Shown here: positions 1 to 8,852 of the stretch, one piece after another | Layout of the letters: each line of letters opens with the position of its first letter | How positions within the stretch are numbered: the first letter of the stretch is position 1 | Assembly: GCA_031415695.1 (NCBI GenBank) | Contig: JANOSH010000023.1 | Location: 1-17,105, forward strand | DNA from: JANOSH01 sp031415695 | GTDB taxonomy: Bacteria; Actinomycetota; Acidimicrobiia; Acidimicrobiales; Ilumatobacteraceae | DNA: 17,105 bases | Direction of reading: 5' to 3' | The notes under the pieces: generated by a model | What the model was told of the DNA's origin: nothing | The model's database searches: none | What the model saw: the letters and a program-made list of their open reading frames with translations, nothing else | Translations under genes and position numbers: made by a program

Positions 1-136
1 CGAGTTGCCTCTCGAATCATGCAAGCGTCACTTCCACATCCGACGCCAAGCTCGAGACTCAGTCACCGACGATATTCGTCGCTCTGCTCTGTCTCAGCTG
101 CGTGAGTCCATGCTCATTAAGTGGGCCTCCAAGCCT
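1..136. other. Left flanking (host) DNA
   Basis: This stretch lies outside the left terminal inverted repeat and shows no counterpart in the right flank, so it is taken as host DNA. A plus-strand frame is open across it (codons starting at 5, passing through TGG GCC TCC AAG CCT ATC) without a stop. The product is not recognised. If the element is removed at its TCGA boundary, this frame continues into the right flank for about 24 more codons before a TAG at 17002-17004. It could be part of an interrupted host gene or another repeat, but the piece is too short to decide. Confidence 0.45.
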
Positions 137-163
137 ATCGAAGGTCCAACAGATTTGAGACAG
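137..163 (+). repeat. Left terminal inverted repeat
   Basis: These 27 bases are the exact reverse complement of 16903-16929. The repeat begins ATCGAAGGTCC and ends TTTGAGACAG. Base 136 (T) no longer matches its partner at 16930, which fixes the outer limit; inward the match decays after 163, with only CCGC shared a few bases further in. It is the likely transposase binding and cleavage end. Confidence 0.92.
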
Positions 164-182
164 ACCGCTGTCTCAAATTTGT
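149..182. repeat. Hairpin at the left element end
   Basis: The inner part of the left TIR (ATTTGAGACAG, 153-163) is followed after a 4-base ACCG spacer by its exact reverse complement (CTGTCTCAAAT, 168-178). Allowing one mismatch, the arms extend to 149-163 and 168-182. The right end lacks this hairpin and instead carries GTCTCAAA twice in direct orientation (from 16886 and from 16905), so the two ends present the same word differently. Confidence 0.8.
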
Positions 183-340
183 CAAGTCACAGAAATCACT
201 TCTCTCGCTCCGCTAGCATGCGCGGTAGCACGCAATCATCGATTCTGTTCGATTGATGTTGAATCATGTTCGAATTCAGTCTTGACTTTGAACAAAATCG
301 AATTTGCAAAGCGTGCGTCGATTCGATGATCTCAAAGGAC
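164..340. other. Left subterminal non-coding region
   Basis: This short region lies between the left TIR and the stop codon of the giant minus-strand gene, so it should hold that gene's 3' untranslated region and polyadenylation site. No AATAAA is visible on the minus strand. Apart from the hairpin arm next to the TIR, I see no repeats or convincing ORF; the short frames crossing it do not look coding. Confidence 0.5.
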
Positions 341-3300
341 CTATCTGGCAACCAATTTTGCAGCTGCTGCTGATTTTGCTCGCAGCAGTGCTGCTTGTTC
401 GGCTGGTAATGAAGGTGCACGTGAAGCAATGTTCGCCGCAACGTCTCTTGCCTCGCAGAGATCATCGAACACTCGACGCCAGGCGCCGATTTTCAACTTT
501 CGCGTCGGCCACATCACATCGTTCGCCGGTCCCCAGTAGATCAAATTGACGAGCAGCACGTCATCGAGCTTGTGCTGCACATGGACGTATTCGATCGGCT
601 GCCATCGCGACACAGCAGCCTTCGGCAGACGGCGAAACAAGTTCTCTTGCAGCATCGCATGCTTGGCGATCTCCCATTGACCGACGTCGTCTCGACTCTC
701 CTTCGCGATGAGCTTGTCGATCTTCGCGATATCGACGAAGTCCTTGCTCGACTTGAGGCCCGGGGGTGGTCGAAAATCGAACCATCGAACTCGATATGAA
801 TCCTTGGCAGAGGGAGCGGCCTCGCGTTCGACGGCTTTCTTCTTCGCTCTTTTGACAGCGGGCTCGCCTGCATCTGCAGATAGACTCAACGATGCACCAA
901 TCGACGAAGCTGCTGCACTTGCCGATGCCCCTTGCGTCGGGACAACCCTCTTTTTCCCGCGACGGATCGCCCTTTGATCGGCCTTGGGCTGAGTGGCAGC
1001 CTTCGATGATGCTACCGCAGGCGCAGCGCTTGATGCTGTTGCAGCAGCTGCTCTCGTAGAACGACGATCGACGAATGCATCGTTCGGTCCAGTGTCGCTC
1101 GTGGAATCGTCTGATTCGTCGTCCGATGATTCGTCGTTCGATTCGTCGTTCGATTCGTCGTCCGATTCGTCTTGCATCTTCGAATTCTTTTTGGTGTGCT
1201 TCTTCGCTTTCGAATTGGTGTTTGACGCTGCGACTGCCTTCGATTGTGGACGAGTCTTTGTCCCTCGAACCAGCCGAGGACGCGTTGCTTCGGCTTGAGC
1301 CTTCGCTTTGTCGGCTTGAAGGTTCGCCGGTCGATTCGATGCTTTGTCAGTGGGCTTTTGTTTCTTCTTTGCAGCCGCGACTTCGACATCTGGAGCTCGT
1401 TTGCGCTTTTTTGACTCTGCAGCCATGTCGGCAGGTCTGTTGCCATCCACGCTCTCATCGTCGGAGTCGATCGGGCGACGAGCGCGGGGCGGATCACCGA
1501 GCTTGGGAATCGACAGATATACGTAAGGATCAGTAGACGACCAAGCCTTCTCGATCGAAAAGTCACCATCGGATGGCATTGGTTCGACCATCGAAGCTTC
1601 GACTTCGGAACTCTTCTTCTCTTCGGATTCCATTTGAACGTCGATCGAATTCGGCTTCGGCGCGTGGTCGTCAAGTACGATACCAACGTAAAAAGGCTGA
1701 GCAGGATCGTGCGATCGACCGATGACGATGTCGTACGGTTGAGGACCCTCAGGGTGAGTCTCATGCCACTCTCGATCGCGGCGAAGTCGACTGATCGGCG
1801 GTTCGAACTTCGAGCGAGGCAAAGCGTGCGGATGCTTCATACGACCGTTGTCCATTCGATCCTCTTCGGACGGCGAGAAGATCAGCTTCCGCTGCATGTA
1901 GTACGGCGTGATGTAGTCTCGAACGCGATCTCTCCACTTGGTCCACCAGCGATCGGCGCGAAGGATCGATTCGTGCGTGTCAACGAAAGTCCTGTCCGCC
2001 AGGTGATCAACCAGCTTCTGTCGAAGACGTTTCTTGGCATTATTCGATGCGTTGTACGCAGCTTTGGCCTTCTGGTCGTCCTCATCTCTCGGTCGAGAGA
2101 GTGGACCAATCTGATGGATCTCTTGGATGATGGTGGCACAGTGCGGACAATCCTTCTGCAGCGCAGCGAAATGAGAAGTGAAGCCTCGAAGCAATTTGTC
2201 CATCTCCTCGACCTGGTCGGGTGTCATGCTGTACTGCTTCAGATGATTTTGAATGCAGAGTCTCGGATTGTCGACGTCGACGAACTGCGGCGGACAGCGC
2301 ATAGGATCGGCGAAGTCAGCTGGCAGATCGCGCATGCGAAATAACACCATCCGCGAGGCGTACGGTCCACCACGAATGTTTTCGAAATTATGTGCCACTG
2401 ATGGATTCTTGAACGAATTGGCCAAGTGTCGAGTATACATTACGACCGCTTCTTCTTTGATGTGATCGCCAGTCACCGGATGTTTATCGACGACGACGTC
2501 TCGTTCCCTGGTAATGTAGAACACATATGCCTTGGCGAGGTGCTCCACGGTGTATTTGGGTGCGCCTGGGCCGTTGCCGAGCCACGCGTCGGCGTCGATC
2601 GCATACGTCTGTCGATGACAGTCGACCTCGACTCCAATCGCAAGCGCAGCGTCGCGCAGATGCTGAGCGACCTCAACAGGAAGGCCGGCAAGAGAAGGAA
2701 GGGTTGTGTTCTTGCGCCCTTCTCGATTGTCTTGGGCGGCCTTGTGCATAGCGGCGTCGAATGCATAGATCTTCGACGCATACTTGGCACGAAAGAGTTT
2801 GTGCATCTCAGCGAGAGTGGGTGCATCGTTGTGATTGAGCGCTTGCGACCAACAGCTGAACATCTGATCGACGATGTCGTGCGTGTGTCCGACCATCAAG
2901 TTGTTGATCGAGATGTAGCAGAAAACGCCCAAACCGACGAGCGCGCCAAGAAATCGAAAGAAGATGGCGTTCTTGCAATCAGCACCAGTATTGTCGAACG
3001 TCAGATGCAAGCCTTCAGGCCACATGAAAGGAATCTTCTTGGGAGCCTCACTGCCAGCTGCAGGACAAGTGGCTTCGAGACTCGATGTTGCGTTCGAATT
3101 CAAAGCCACGTCGACTAGAGGCTTCGGTCGTTCGGATGAGTCAGGAATGACCGCGATGTTCGTTGGATCCATTGCTTCGAACTGCCTGTCGATGATGTGT
3201 TCGAAATTGGTGACGGAAGCATTTGCACCTTTCGACTGCACGTCGTCGAAGCTCGTGATCGCGAGGATGGGCACCGGTCCACCGTAGCAGAAGGCACCGA

Positions 3301-6300
3301 GAACACGCATGGCCAGCGTGTGAGCGTTGTCACGATGCTTCGACACGCGTCTGAAGTGGGGCAGATGAGTCTTCGACGTGTCCATTCCGTCGAGCGTGAT
3401 GAGCCAGAGAAGCCAAGGCGAGAGGAGTGCCTTGGCCTTGTTGCTGTCGTAGAGTGCGCGCTGCTCTCCATGCTCTTTGTGATGATGATCCAATCTCCCT
3501 TTGGCCAGTTCGAGGTTTGTTTGATTGAATGGCTTAGCATCGGTGCACAGTTTGACGGCATTATGGAATGTCTGACACTGATTGCATCGAGCCACTGTCT
3601 TGGTCTTTGTGAGATTGATTCGACAATTGAGATCCTTGGACAGCTGTTTCTTGGCTCGAAGGAAAGTAGTCTTCGAGATTGTGTACTGGTGTTGTTCCAA
3701 TTTGTTCGCCTGACGGTGGTTATCTTCGAGAGAAAGTCGGCAGTCGCGAGACGTGGTGTAATGCAACGTTCTCTCCTGCTTGCCTCTCGCCGTTGGTTGG
3801 AACTGTCCAACTCGATTGAGCTCGGCTTGGAGGAGTTGATAAACAATCCGCTGTCGTTTGCACCGACGCTTGGTCTTGTGATCGACCTGAGTCTTCACTC
3901 GATTATAAGCCGTCGCCACAGGCAATCCCAGAGCAGCGATCATACAATCAGCGCACAGCGGACAGCCGTTCCAGTCAGCTTTAGCGTTGCGGCCTCGGGT
4001 GGAGCGAATCAATTTGGCTTCGGACGCTTGGACCGTCGCTCGATCGAAATCCCTCTCATTCTGTTGCCATGTCATCCGAGCGGTGAAGAAGGTCTTGACG
4101 GATTTGAAGATTCGAACGACGTCTTGAATTTGATTGGGCTTGAGCGTGGAAGAGACATCGAGCGAAGCGCAATGAGATTTGACTTGATTGTAGGCGGCAA
4201 GAATGGCGTCGGCCTTGTTCTGCTCTTTCGGCGTTCCGTAGTCCATGGCTCGAACATGCCAACTCTGTCGACCTGCCGCCGAGATAAGATCGCTGTACGG
4301 CTCCCAGACTTCGCGCAGCTCTTTAACCATCGAAGGATGAGCCGTGGCCTTCGAAACATCGCGACGGAGCGACAGGGGATCACTGCGCAAGGTGTCGCGC
4401 GCGGGAGGAGAGATCTGCACACGACGCGACGAGCTCTGATGGCTGCGTGCATCGGATTCGTCCATCAAATCGCTCGAATCATCATTCATTCGTTCGGGGG
4501 TCGACGAATCAGAATCGCTCGATGCGTCCTCGAGCTCCAAAGGGCTCGCTGCATTCGCCATCAATTCAGCGAAGCGCTTCTCTTCCTCGAGCTCCTCCGG
4601 CGTGCTAACAAGACTGAAGAAGGATTGATGGGCAGGAGTCTTCAGCGTCTCAAAAGGTGGAGGGGTCGAAGTCCGAGGAGGTGGTGTCGCAATGCAAGGA
4701 CGAGACGGCCTGGCTCTGATCGATTCCAGAGGGTTGGATCTTTCGAGTCGATTCGACGACGAGTCTGGCGAGTCAGAACTCGTCGATGTCAGAGCCTCTC
4801 GCTGCGCTCTCTCTTCATTGTGATTGTACGACGCTAGGACGAGTTCTTCACCCGCGATGAGATCACGGGTTGCCTTGATGCACAACACCGGGGCCTGGCA
4901 GACTTGGACGCCCTGCAGTACAGACATCCTGCAGTTGGCCTTGATTCCTGCTGACTCGCGTCCGACGGCGCTATTGACCATGCATCCTTTGGCCAAGCCA
5001 CTCCACTCGGCAAGCAACGAAGTCGAACCATGTACTGCCTTAGGAAGGAAGGCATCGTCCGGCATATCGAAGATCGTCTCCCAGCCGCCAGGGCTGCTGG
5101 CTTTCCAACGAACGTAGCCCGCTGCTGCACGTCGTCCGTCGAGAAATCCGGTCAATCCGGTGTTGGGAATACTTCGCACGTATGCCGATTGATCACGATC
5201 GATGGATGATCGATCGATCCAATCACTCGCGTAGAGCAGCAACGGCTGCTTCATCGACAGTGCTCGCTTCGTGAAAACACCGAGCTGGCACGGTTGCGAA
5301 GGGCTTTCGAGGCACAGGTCTCGCACAGGCTTGACAACAAGCCAATCGGGATCACAGAGTGCCTCTCGTTGACGAAGAATCGCATCATACTGATCTTGTT
5401 GAATAGTACAGCGAGAATCGATGGCTCGATGTTGCAATGATGGCCAGACGGCGGATGGAATCGACGAGCTTGGTCGCTTCGATCGAGCAAAGACAACTTT
5501 CCAGTCTTTGTCCGTCCAGCCGTAGTCGAGGTAAAGCTCCTCACCCCGAAGAATGTCACGAGTCGTCACGATCGGAAAGGCCAGAGATGAAACTCGACTG
5601 CCGCTCATCGGCAGTACACTGGGCATGACGAGACGGCAGTTGATCTTAAGCTTTTGCTTGCGCCGCGGATCATTGATCTTGACCATCGGACAAGCTCGAT
5701 CGACGACGAGGTGGAACCCATCATTCGTTGTTGAGACGCAGTCCGACACGTCGATCAGTCGCGAGTAACCATTGCAAAAGTCTTCGACGAAACCAATCTC
5801 ATGAGGAAGCAAGCGGCCGAGCTCAGACATCGAAACCACCTTGCTGGAGTCGAAGCCTTTGAGTTCCATCATTCTATTGAGCTTCTCACGACGTGAGTCG
5901 GACATGAAGTGACCGAAGGCGTGACAGATGGTTGCGCCATTCTTGAAGCCTTGCTGAGCAAACAATCCGTCACCAGCATCATTGAGCCGAGAACGATCGA
6001 CGCTGAGACGAAGCGACTCGCAACGAGCTTTGATCGACTCAATCGTCGTTGGCAAATTGTCAATGAAGGTGAGAGATCCCGACGACGGCAGCGAAGGCTT
6101 GGGGATGAGACGACATTCAACGAAAGGTCTGCCAGCTTCCAATCCGTCAAGTTCTTTTCTGTTGTTCAACCGAAGCAACTGCTCGGCGCTGAGTGCCTCC
6201 GTCGCTTGCCAGAGTGGGTTCTCTGCAGCGGTCAGCTGACGTTGGTCGAGGATTGTATATCTATTCTCGAGCGTCGATGGTTGCCAGAAGTCAGCATACT

Positions 6301-7621
6301 TGAGCTTCGGCAAGATGAAGCGAGTGCGCTCGTCGACAAGTTTCGCAGTCCACAGAGCCGGAACGACCTCAGCAAAGAACATCCGATACGCCTCGCCCAT
6401 TCGACGAGCGAACGCGAAATAGTCGAGAATGACGACGGCATACGGGCCGTCCTCGACGCGGAAGTGGCCAGCATCGAGCGCGTCCTTGACGCCGAGACGA
6501 CAGAACTGTGCTTGAACGTGCGCTCCAGGCTCACAGTGGCTGAGCTCTTCATCTTGATTGATCGTCTGAATGCCCCACTGCGGCTGCAGCCTGCGCAGTT
6601 CCAGCAATCGAAGGCGATCTCGTCCTGCGCACGCAGCGAATTTGTTGTTCTCCATGTCATTTCCAGTCGCAGCATACGCCTCGGTCGCGAACGCCATGGC
6701 AACAAGCAACACGCGACGTTTGATTGACTGATGAGGAGGTGGTCGATGGACGGAAGCAACAATCGATGAATCCAACAGCAATGGCGGAGGATTCGCCAGG
6801 CGACGATTCACTTCGACACGCGCCCGACACCATCGGGCTGTGAGCACTTGAAGGTGAAGAAACTCATGCATCGGACGATCTTGCTTGCAGCAGCTGGCGA
6901 TGCTCAGCGAACAGACGGCATCGAAACCAGACGCCAGACAGTTTGTGACAATGTTCCGCGATCTCGAGCTCAGTCGAGCGTACTCGAGCATCATCAGACA
7001 CTCGAGGAAAGGTTCGACGTGAAACTCCCAGTCTTTAGGCAGATCGGATGACTTCGAAGGAGGCGCAGGCAACAACTTCGTGATGAGTCGAATCGACAAG
7101 TCAAACAGCGGCAGGGTCGACGGATCGTCGGGCACCGACGCGAGGTAATCGGTCTGCGCGAGGAAGATGTGCGTCAAGAGGTACAGCAGGTTGACCAGAA
7201 AATCGACTTTCGAGAGATGAGTCGATTGCTGCGACTGAACTTTGAAGCTGGACGATGTGAGCGCGCATAAAGACTCCAGTGGCTTCTGAAGAAGTCGAAG
7301 TTGCTCGATGAGGCAATCACGAACCGATGCATTGCAATGAGTCCAGCCACCCGACTGCACAGCGATTCGACACAGCACAGAGGTCAGGTCGACGAGGAAT
7401 CGAGACTCTGAGCATAGGTCAGATTCAGCAGGCGTTGTTCCGATCGTTTTGACGAACAGGGTCACCGCTGTTTCAAGGTCTGCACGATGTCGATCAAAGT
7501 TGTACGATTGATTGCGGCAAGGAAACGATTTTCGAATCGCCCACACGGCGGACGAGTCGACAGTCTTGACTGCACTGTCCACCGGATCGAGGATGGCGTC
7601 GAAGGTGGATTGCAGAACGGC
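341..7621 (-). CDS. SET-SET-DUF7869 transposase, exon 2 of predicted 2,805-aa protein
   Basis: This 2,426-codon exon carries the transposase. Numbering in the 2,805-aa spliced product: an alpha-helical region (about 390-650) and an unassigned part precede SET-like domain B (about 925-1090, AGDGLFA, N1040-C1041, DYG with Y1079) and SET-like domain C (about 1155-1315, N1275-C1276, Y1311). An S/P-rich linker follows, then cysteines C1599/C1602/C1605 and C1725/C1728 as possible zinc ligands. The DDE core has ITLDGMD (D1790, D1793), LTFDNTGADCKN (D1922) and GHTHDIVDQMF (H1958, D1961, D1964), the signature I know from DUF7869 proteins, which are regarded as RNase H-fold transposases. The tail is a K/R/E/S-rich insert (about 2370-2650) and a C-terminal domain with YRVRWFDF. 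The first ATG-less codons fit an exon entered by splicing; the only start-like codon near the front is GTG at 7582. Stop TAG is at 341-343. The DUF7869 assignment is from memory of the family, not from a search. Confidence 0.82.
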   Translation of the reverse strand, partial: AVLQSTFDAILDPVDSAVKTVDSSAVWAIRKSFPCRNQSYNFDRHRADLETAVTLFVKTIGTTPAESDLCSESRFLVDLTSVLCRIAVQSGGWTHCNASVRDCLIEQLRLLQKPLESLCALTSSSFKVQSQQSTHLSKVDFLVNLLYLLTHIFLAQTDYLASVPDDPSTLPLFDLSIRLITKLLPAPPSKSSDLPKDWEFHVEPFLECLMMLEYARLSSRSRNIVTNCLASGFDAVCSLSIASCCKQDRPMHEFLHLQVLTARWCRARVEVNRRLANPPPLLLDSSIVASVHRPPPHQSIKRRVLLVAMAFATEAYAATGNDMENNKFAACAGRDRLRLLELRRLQPQWGIQTINQDEELSHCEPGAHVQAQFCRLGVKDALDAGHFRVEDGPYAVVILDYFAFARRMGEAYRMFFAEVVPALWTAKLVDERTRFILPKLKYADFWQPSTLENRYTILDQRQLTAAENPLWQATEALSAEQLLRLNNRKELDGLEAGRPFVECRLIPKPSLPSSGSLTFIDNLPTTIESIKARCESLRLSVDRSRLNDAGDGLFAQQGFKNGATICHAFGHFMSDSRREKLNRMMELKGFDSSKVVSMSELGRLLPHEIGFVEDFCNGYSRLIDVSDCVSTTNDGFHLVVDRACPMVKINDPRRKQKLKINCRLVMPSVLPMSGSRVSSLAFPIVTTRDILRGEELYLDYGWTDKDWKVVFARSKRPSSSIPSAVWPSLQHRAIDSRCTIQQDQYDAILRQREALCDPDWLVVKPVRDLCLESPSQPCQLGVFTKRALSMKQPLLLYASDWIDRSSIDRDQSAYVRSIPNTGLTGFLDGRRAAAGYVRWKASSPGGWETIFDMPDDAFLPKAVHGSTSLLAEWSGLAKGCMVNSAVGRESAGIKANCRMSVLQGVQVCQAPVLCIKATRDLIAGEELVLASYNHNEERAQREALTSTSSDSPDSSSNRLERSNPLESIRARPSRPCIATPPPRTSTPPPFETLKTPAHQSFFSLVSTPEELEEEKRFAELMANAASPLELEDASSDSDSSTPERMNDDSSDLMDESDARSHQSSSRRVQISPPARDTLRSDPLSLRRDVSKATAHPSMVKELREVWEPYSDLISAAGRQSWHVRAMDYGTPKEQNKADAILAAYNQVKSHCASLDVSSTLKPNQIQDVVRIFKSVKTFFTARMTWQQNERDFDRATVQASEAKLIRSTRGRNAKADWNGCPLCADCMIAALGLPVATAYNRVKTQVDHKTKRRCKRQRIVYQLLQAELNRVGQFQPTARGKQERTLHYTTSRDCRLSLEDNHRQANKLEQHQYTISKTTFLRAKKQLSKDLNCRINLTKTKTVARCNQCQTFHNAVKLCTDAKPFNQTNLELAKGRLDHHHKEHGEQRALYDSNKAKALLSPWLLWLITLDGMDTSKTHLPHFRRVSKHRDNAHTLAMRVLGAFCYGGPVPILAITSFDDVQSKGANASVTNFEHIIDRQFEAMDPTNIAVIPDSSERPKPLVDVALNSNATSSLEATCPAAGSEAPKKIPFMWPEGLHLTFDNTGADCKNAIFFRFLGALVGLGVFCYISINNLMVGHTHDIVDQMFSCWSQALNHNDAPTLAEMHKLFRAKYASKIYAFDAAMHKAAQDNREGRKNTTLPSLAGLPVEVAQHLRDAALAIGVEVDCHRQTYAIDADAWLGNGPGAPKYTVEHLAKAYVFYITRERDVVVDKHPVTGDHIKEEAVVMYTRHLANSFKNPSVAHNFENIRGGPYASRMVLFRMRDLPADFADPMRCPPQFVDVDNPRLCIQNHLKQYSMTPDQVEEMDKLLRGFTSHFAALQKDCPHCATIIQEIHQIGPLSRPRDEDDQKAKAAYNASNNAKKRLRQKLVDHLADRTFVDTHESILRADRWWTKWRDRVRDYITPYYMQRKLIFSPSEEDRMDNGRMKHPHALPRSKFEPPISRLRRDREWHETHPEGPQPYDIVIGRSHDPAQPFYVGIVLDDHAPKPNSIDVQMESEEKKSSEVEASMVEPMPSDGDFSIEKAWSSTDPYVYLSIPKLGDPPRARRPIDSDDESVDGNRPADMAAESKKRKRAPDVEVAAAKKKQKPTDKASNRPANLQADKAKAQAEATRPRLVRGTKTRPQSKAVAASNTNSKAKKHTKKNSKMQDESDDESNDESNDESSDDESDDSTSDTGPNDAFVDRRSTRAAAATASSAAPAVASSKAATQPKADQRAIRRGKKRVVPTQGASASAAASSIGASLSLSADAGEPAVKRAKKKAVEREAAPSAKDSYRVRWFDFRPPPGLKSSKDFVDIAKIDKLIAKESRDDVGQWEIAKHAMLQENLFRRLPKAAVSRWQPIEYVHVQHKLDDVLLVNLIYWGPANDVMWPTRKLKIGAWRRVFDDLCEARDVAANIASRAPSLPAEQAALLRAKSAAAAKLVAR
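1113..1171 (-). repeat. 12-bp tandem repeat encoding an acidic D/E/S/N tract
   Basis: On the plus strand the unit GATTCGTCGTTC or GATTCGTCGTCC recurs four times plus a partial copy, with one extra GAT. On the coding minus strand it gives DESNDESNDESSDDESDD, an acidic run within the long disordered insert of the giant protein. Slippage here would change length by whole codons. Confidence 0.85.
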
Positions 7622-7704
7622 CTGCAGGACGACATTTCAGCAAATAACGATCAGCAAAGGAACAAAAGACACAGAGCATGCCCATTTGTACTCTCTCAAC
7701 TGAC
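7622..7704 (-). other. Predicted 83-nt phase-0 intron
   Basis: The open frame of exon 1 would stop at TGA three codons after CGG. Splicing at CGG|GTCAGT (donor from 7704 downward) and CTGCAG|GCC (acceptor ending at 7622) removes the stop and joins codon-perfect to the downstream frame: ...PPPLR then AVLQSTFDAILDP.... A T-rich tract with TTTGCTGAT and TTGCTGAAAT, plausible branch sites, precedes the acceptor. The donor GTCAGT is non-consensus at +3, so the site is probable, not certain. The alternative is two separate proteins, but the downstream frame has no ATG near its start. Confidence 0.7.
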
Positions 7705-8841
7705 CCGCAATGGCGGAGGCAGCGGATTCGTCTTCCTCAACTCATGGGCGACCATAAAGGCCCCGTCACACGCAGCAACTGGATCGCCGATGCTGCGAGC
7801 TTCCCCTATCTTGTTGTGAAGCTGCTTGCAGCAGACGATCATGCCATGAAGATCCTCCATGCGAAGCATAGTCACAGGCTCAGAGGGCGGCGGCGTCAAT
7901 GTCAGAATGCGAGAACGTTTGATCGGAACGAGCGGCTGTCGATGCGCCGAGCAGTACCATTCGTTCCTGGCGAATGATTGATCGCCTGATTCAAAACATC
8001 GTCGATGACGGCCGATCGGACATTGAACATCACCGACGAAACGCGAGCAGAGGTAAAGCTCGTTGGCGGGGCAGTCGACCACGGTTTTCATGCCGAAGCA
8101 GTGTTCGCAGTGCGGACTCTCGTGCAGCTGGCGATCGTGTTGATACCAAAACAAGCCGTCGTTGGTCTTGGTTCGACGCAACAGGTCGACGTCCGTCTCG
8201 GTGGCATCGTAGGCATAGAGCAACTCGTCGTCGAGCGAGTCCATGGCACCAACACGATGCAAGGTGAGGATGGTCGAGCTGACTCGGACCTTTTCACCAA
8301 CAGGGGTGAGGCACCTTTTCAGATCATTCGCCTTGCAGCTCTCCAAAATACAGTTTGCTCTGGCTGAAGTTTCGCGAGGCGAATTGATGATCGGTCCGAA
8401 GGCGGTTGGATCGCCCTGCAGCGTCATGCGAACCCACCATCGCTTCGTCTTCGAATCGTAGCACTCTGCTTCGAGCTCCATGCGCTTGGCCATCGAAGCA
8501 TCGACGAAGTAGTCCAGCCCTTTAACGCGAACAGCGGTGGGGCAGTGATAGAGCATCGAGAACTTGTCAGCGAGCTCCTCCCACATCAGAACGCCAGGAT
8601 AGACGCAGACGAAGCCTTTGTTCTTGACCGGCTTCGTGAGATACAATCCCAAACAGCCTGAAATGTGACGACTGGCATCGACACGAACGGGACACTCGGG
8701 CACGCCTCTGTCGTCCGTCCAAGGCAGATAGCGTTGGAGAGCGAAGGCTGCCTTCTCGTCGTCGACGAATCGAACGAGATTCGCTCGCTGCCGAGCCAGC
8801 CGTGCGTCGTCACATCTCAGCAGTGAAGGTTGCTTCGACAT
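7705..8841 (-). CDS. SET-PHD module, exon 1 of predicted 2,805-aa protein
   Basis: This exon encodes residues 1-379 from the ATG at 8841-8839 (MSKQPSLLRC). A SET-like fold is suggested by GCLGLYL (G65), IINSPRETSARANC (N163-C164) and a C-terminal DDELLYAYD with Y211 where SET enzymes have the catalytic-pocket tyrosine. A PHD-like zinc finger follows: C245-x2-C248, C257/C265, C274, H279-x2-C282, W295, C297-x2-H300. PHD fingers usually bind histone H3 tails, and SET domains methylate lysines using S-adenosylmethionine. The SET motif is divergent (no canonical NHSC), so activity is not assured. Only 11 nt separate the ATG from the stop of the upstream 188-aa ORF. Without splicing this frame would end as a 382-aa protein (stop TGA just downstream of 7699). 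I favour fusion to the transposase through the predicted intron. Confidence 0.75.
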
Positions 8842-8852
8842 CAAGTTGTTTG

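Noticed and set aside
1634..3118. Two overlapping plus-strand frames of more than 200 codons
   Set aside because: Both are shadows of the transposase exon in antisense frames with basic, low-quality composition.
3197..4837. 546-codon plus-strand open frame antisense to the giant gene
   Set aside because: It lies entirely opposite the well-supported transposase exon, has no domain-like sequence and is explained by the stop-poor, TCGA-rich composition.
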